DNA of 64,000 nt from Bacteroidales bacterium (GTDB lineage Bacteria; Bacteroidota; Bacteroidia; Bacteroidales; Muribaculaceae), in contig JAAVFW010000011.1 of the NCBI GenBank assembly GCA_014800535.1, forward strand, positions 105,808 to 169,807, in the 5' to 3' direction. The position numbers and the translations under genes were made by a program. Each line of letters opens with the position of its first letter. Within the stretch, counting starts at the first letter, position 1. This document shows positions 61,806-64,000 of the stretch, piece by piece. The notes below the pieces were generated by a model, which was not told the DNA's origin, searched no databases, and saw only the letters and a list, made by a program, of their open reading frames with translations.

Positions 61806-63358
61806 ATAGAAAGACACAAAATGAATGTGGATGAGAGAATCAGAATTTTTTTACGACGGGTCGTGTTGACAGAGATTGCCAATATGGTTATTCCGGCAAG
61901 CCACAGACACACGGAGATGAGGGAAGGAGAGATGCGTACAACGGCTTCTCCATGAGCTGAGATAAGATTCAGCAATGACAGCAGACCTGAATAAGAGGAA
62001 TCAATCAGTGTGGCTAAAAAGTCGAATTGAATCCCGATTGAGTGAAGAATAAGATAAATAATAGCAACCGACAGATAGAGCGGCAAGAGGGGAAGGATAA
62101 TGATGTTGGCAGGGAGAAAAAGAAGAGGTAATGAGGAGAAGAAATAAGCTGTAAGAATCCATGTTGCAAAAGTGGCGATCAGAGATGTGGTGATTAGACC
62201 GAAAAACTTATAGAGATAAGGATGTTCTGCCATATTTATCGGATTCATGGGCTCTGAGAATATGATTATCGCTGCCACACAAAGGAAGCTGAGTTGAAGG
62301 GAAATGCTGAACAGGGCTTCCGGCGACACAACAAGAATCAGCAGACAGGCAAGACAAAGAGCATTGAATGATGAGTTTTTTCGTTGCAGCAACATTGCAA
62401 TGAATGAGAAGGAAGTCATGAGGGTCGCACGCACTATCGTTTCTGAAAAGCCGCTTATGAAAGCATACACCCAAAGGAGAATGAAAGTGACATAATAGCG
62501 CAGACGATAGTTTCCTGTGAAGTTAAGAGGGAAGAGAAGAGTCATCAGGATGAAGACTATAATCCCTATGTGCATTCCGCTCAGGGCGAGCACATGTGAG
62601 ACACCGGCGTCGGAAAATGTTTGGGCTGCGGTCGGGTCAAGGAATGACTTATCACCCAGAAGAACGGTCACGAGAAACGAGACGGTAGGCTTCTTCAACC
62701 CTGAGTTTTCAATTCCAATCTCAAGATTCGTGCGGATATGTTGCGCCAGGATTGCAGGCGATGATTTATATCCGATGATTGAGACCTCGTTTGGTTTGCA
62801 CTTCGCAATGGTCGTAATTCCGATTGAGAGGAGGTAACGCCTGAATCCATCGTTCATACGGTTGGTTGAATCGTTCACCCGCGACAACTGCCCTCTGCAC
62901 CTGATTATGTCGCCCTCCTGAAATTGTCCTGACGATAAGCGCATATACCCTTTGATGCCGGTTTTGGAACATTCCGGTGTGAGATATTCCATGATTATCA
63001 TATCACCGGTTGCCTTTGTCTTTACTTTCAGCACTTCTCCATAGAAATTACCGTCGCTGTCGGTCGGAGGAAAGGATATTATCGGACGGTTCAGAGACTC
63101 CGTGAGAATGCCGAGAGAAAAGAAACAGCTTATAATACCGGCTTTCAGCAGCTTTGATGCAATTCCGAGATAATTGAGATTACCATGTAATTTCAACGAT
63201 ATAACAATCAGAATCAGGGAAGTGGGAAGTAAAATCAGAGGGGCTTCGAGCGGAAGATGGTATGTATGTGACAAAAAAATTCCGACAGCTAATGCAAAGA
63301 GCATCAGCAGAATGTCGGAACTTATAGGTTGTGGACTACGCGCGTTTAACGGACTCAT
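61793..63358 (-). CDS. ComEC/Rec2-type membrane protein lacking the nuclease-like domain
   Basis: I start at 63358, the ATG that overlaps the aroE stop (ATGA); the product is 521 residues. An N-terminal DUF4131-type region with two helices (about 15-80) and an OB-like segment precedes the competence domain. The competence domain (about 215-500) has the family motif GVSHVLALSGMHIGII and FISGFSETIVRATLM, followed by many membrane helices. ComEC proteins form the inner-membrane channel for single-stranded DNA uptake; many carry a C-terminal metallo-beta-lactamase domain, which is absent here. It is coupled to aroE and overlaps the SprT-like gene. Confidence 0.88.
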   Translation of the reverse strand: MSPLNARSPQPISSDILLMLFALAVGIFLSHTYHLPLEAPLILLPTSLILIVISLKLHGNLNYLGIASKLLKAGIISCFFSLGILTESLNRPIISFPPTDSDGNFYGEVLKVKTKATGDMIIMEYLTPECSKTGIKGYMRLSSGQFQEGDIIRCRGQLSRVNDSTNRMNDGFRRYLLSIGITTIAKCKPNEVSIIGYKSSPAILAQHIRTNLEIGIENSGLKKPTVSFLVTVLLGDKSFLDPTAAQTFSDAGVSHVLALSGMHIGIIVFILMTLLFPLNFTGNYRLRYYVTFILLWVYAFISGFSETIVRATLMTSFSFIAMLLQRKNSSFNALCLACLLILVVSPEALFSISLQLSFLCVAAIIIFSEPMNPINMAEHPYLYKFFGLITTSLIATFATWILTAYFFSSLPLLFLPANIIILPLLPLYLSVAIIYLILHSIGIQFDFLATLIDSSYSGLLSLLNLISAHGEAVVRISPSLISVCLWLAGITILAISVNTTRRKKILILSSTFILCLSICLI

Positions 63359-64000
63359 TTTTGCCAGATTTCCCAAGCGGCATCAGCCTGAGCATGAAGC
63401 ATTTCCAATCCGTTGGTTGTCTTGGCACCATGTGCAGCAGAAATTCTCATGGCTAATGTTTGAGTAGGGTTGTAAATCAAGTCGAAAAAGAAATGATGTT
63501 TCGATAGATATTCCCACGGAAACGGCGGAGCAGCGAGTGTGTCGGGATACATTCCGGCAGGAGTGGTGTTGATAATCAGACGATGCTCGTAAATAAGTTC
63601 GGGCGACAAATCGGAGTATTCAATAACCTTTTCCGATTGACACATCTGTCCGGAAAGTTTCTTTGAACGAGTCAGGAATAGATATTTAATGTTGAGCTTA
63701 TCAAGCGCATACGCCACAGCTGCCGACGCACCGCCCGTCCCTAAAATCAAGGCACGCTCAGGGTAAGGGTGACTCTCCGAAACGTTTTCTTTCAGGAACT
63801 TTGTCAGGGCACGCAAGAATCCGGCCACATCAGTGTTATACCCTTTCAGTGTGGTTTTGCCGTTATCTCGGATCACCTTGACGGTGTTGACAGCACCGAC
63901 ATGCGATGCTGTCTCATCAAGTTTGTCAAGGTGAGAGATTATATCCCGTTTATATGGAATGGTGACATTAAATCCGCGCAACTCCGGCATTTTTTCAATC
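63355..64000 (-). CDS. aroE: Shikimate dehydrogenase (N-terminus outside the window)
   Basis: The visible 214 or so residues run from IEKMPELRGFNVTIPYKRDI to the C-terminus; the reading frame continues past base 64000, and the missing part should hold the first 45-50 residues with the substrate-binding SxS motif. The substrate-domain motif GFNVTIPYK contains the catalytic Lys. The NADP-binding region has LILGTGGASAAVAYAL, and the C-terminal part has TNGLEMLHAQADAAWEIWQ. The enzyme reduces 3-dehydroshikimate to shikimate in aromatic amino acid synthesis. It shares ATGA with the ComEC gene downstream. Confidence 0.94.
   Translation of the reverse strand, partial: IEKMPELRGFNVTIPYKRDIISHLDKLDETASHVGAVNTVKVIRDNGKTTLKGYNTDVAGFLRALTKFLKENVSESHPYPERALILGTGGASAAVAYALDKLNIKYLFLTRSKKLSGQMCQSEKVIEYSDLSPELIYEHRLIINTTPAGMYPDTLAAPPFPWEYLSKHHFFFDLIYNPTQTLAMRISAAHGAKTTNGLEMLHAQADAAWEIWQK

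Overview
The window comes from a member of the order Bacteroidales. The best fit is a gut Muribaculaceae-type genome (GC in the mid-40s percent), though genus cannot be settled from sequence alone. The evidence is threefold. Promoters repeatedly match the Bacteroidota sigma-ABfr pattern (TTTG, about 19-20 bases, TAnnTTTG). Shine-Dalgarno sequences are weak. Several families are Bacteroidota-restricted or typical: DUF4922, DUF4835, DUF5606, DUF3127, long NusB, GT3-type glycogen synthase, Omp28-like and PD40 envelope proteins, and sorting-type C-terminal domains. I see no tRNA, rRNA, insertion sequence, prophage or CRISPR array. Genes are tightly packed; only one gap exceeds 300 bp (35881-36198).

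Layout. 1-5808: an envelope amidase/golvesin-type protein (cut by the window start), a glycosyltransferase, a DUF4922 nucleotidyltransferase-like protein and a small secreted protein. 6063-9890: lepA, nhaA and the peroxiredoxin bcp. 9866-16367 (minus strand): a coupled operon of PD40 envelope protein, CstA transporter and PHP phosphatase, then a TonB-type outer-membrane protein and a Crp/Fnr regulator. 16707-20316: etfB-etfA-acyl-CoA dehydrogenase. 20589-23189: rpsF-rpsR-rplI, then dnaN. 23219-28636: DEDDh exonuclease, coaBC, DUF4835, recN, rlmB. 28741-33745: nusB, yajC, YbbR-like protein, coaE, DUF5606 and a LolC/E-like permease. 33847-35880 (minus): htpG. 36199-42185: a complete glycine cleavage system (gcvT, gcvH, split gcvPA/gcvPB, lpd).

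42182-45950: a polysaccharide/envelope island with a glycosyltransferase coupled to lpd, two tandem Stealth-family sugar-phosphate transferases and a LpxL-like acyltransferase. 45955-47218 (minus): an MBL hydrolase and rsmG. 47438-52390: a DUF3127 protein with an SSB-like tail, then a two-gene glycogen module (GT3 synthase, GT35 phosphorylase). 52495-54354 (minus): a secreted Omp28-like protein. 54515-60554: smpB, a U32 protein, a Dus-family enzyme and uvrA. 60599-64000: a small lipoprotein, then on the minus strand aroE (cut by the window end), a ComEC lacking its nuclease domain, and a SprT-like protein.

Functionally this is mostly core chromosome: translation, DNA replication and repair, cofactor synthesis, one-carbon and energy metabolism. 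The less ordinary parts are the Stealth/acyltransferase island, a NusB with an internally duplicated module behind a promoter built into a perfect inverted repeat, a duplicated start region creating an overlapping upstream ORF at a Crp-family gene, and several intercistronic RNA structures, above all around the gcv genes. I found no clear candidate for an entirely new multi-gene system; the Stealth island and the NusB variant deserve most follow-up.
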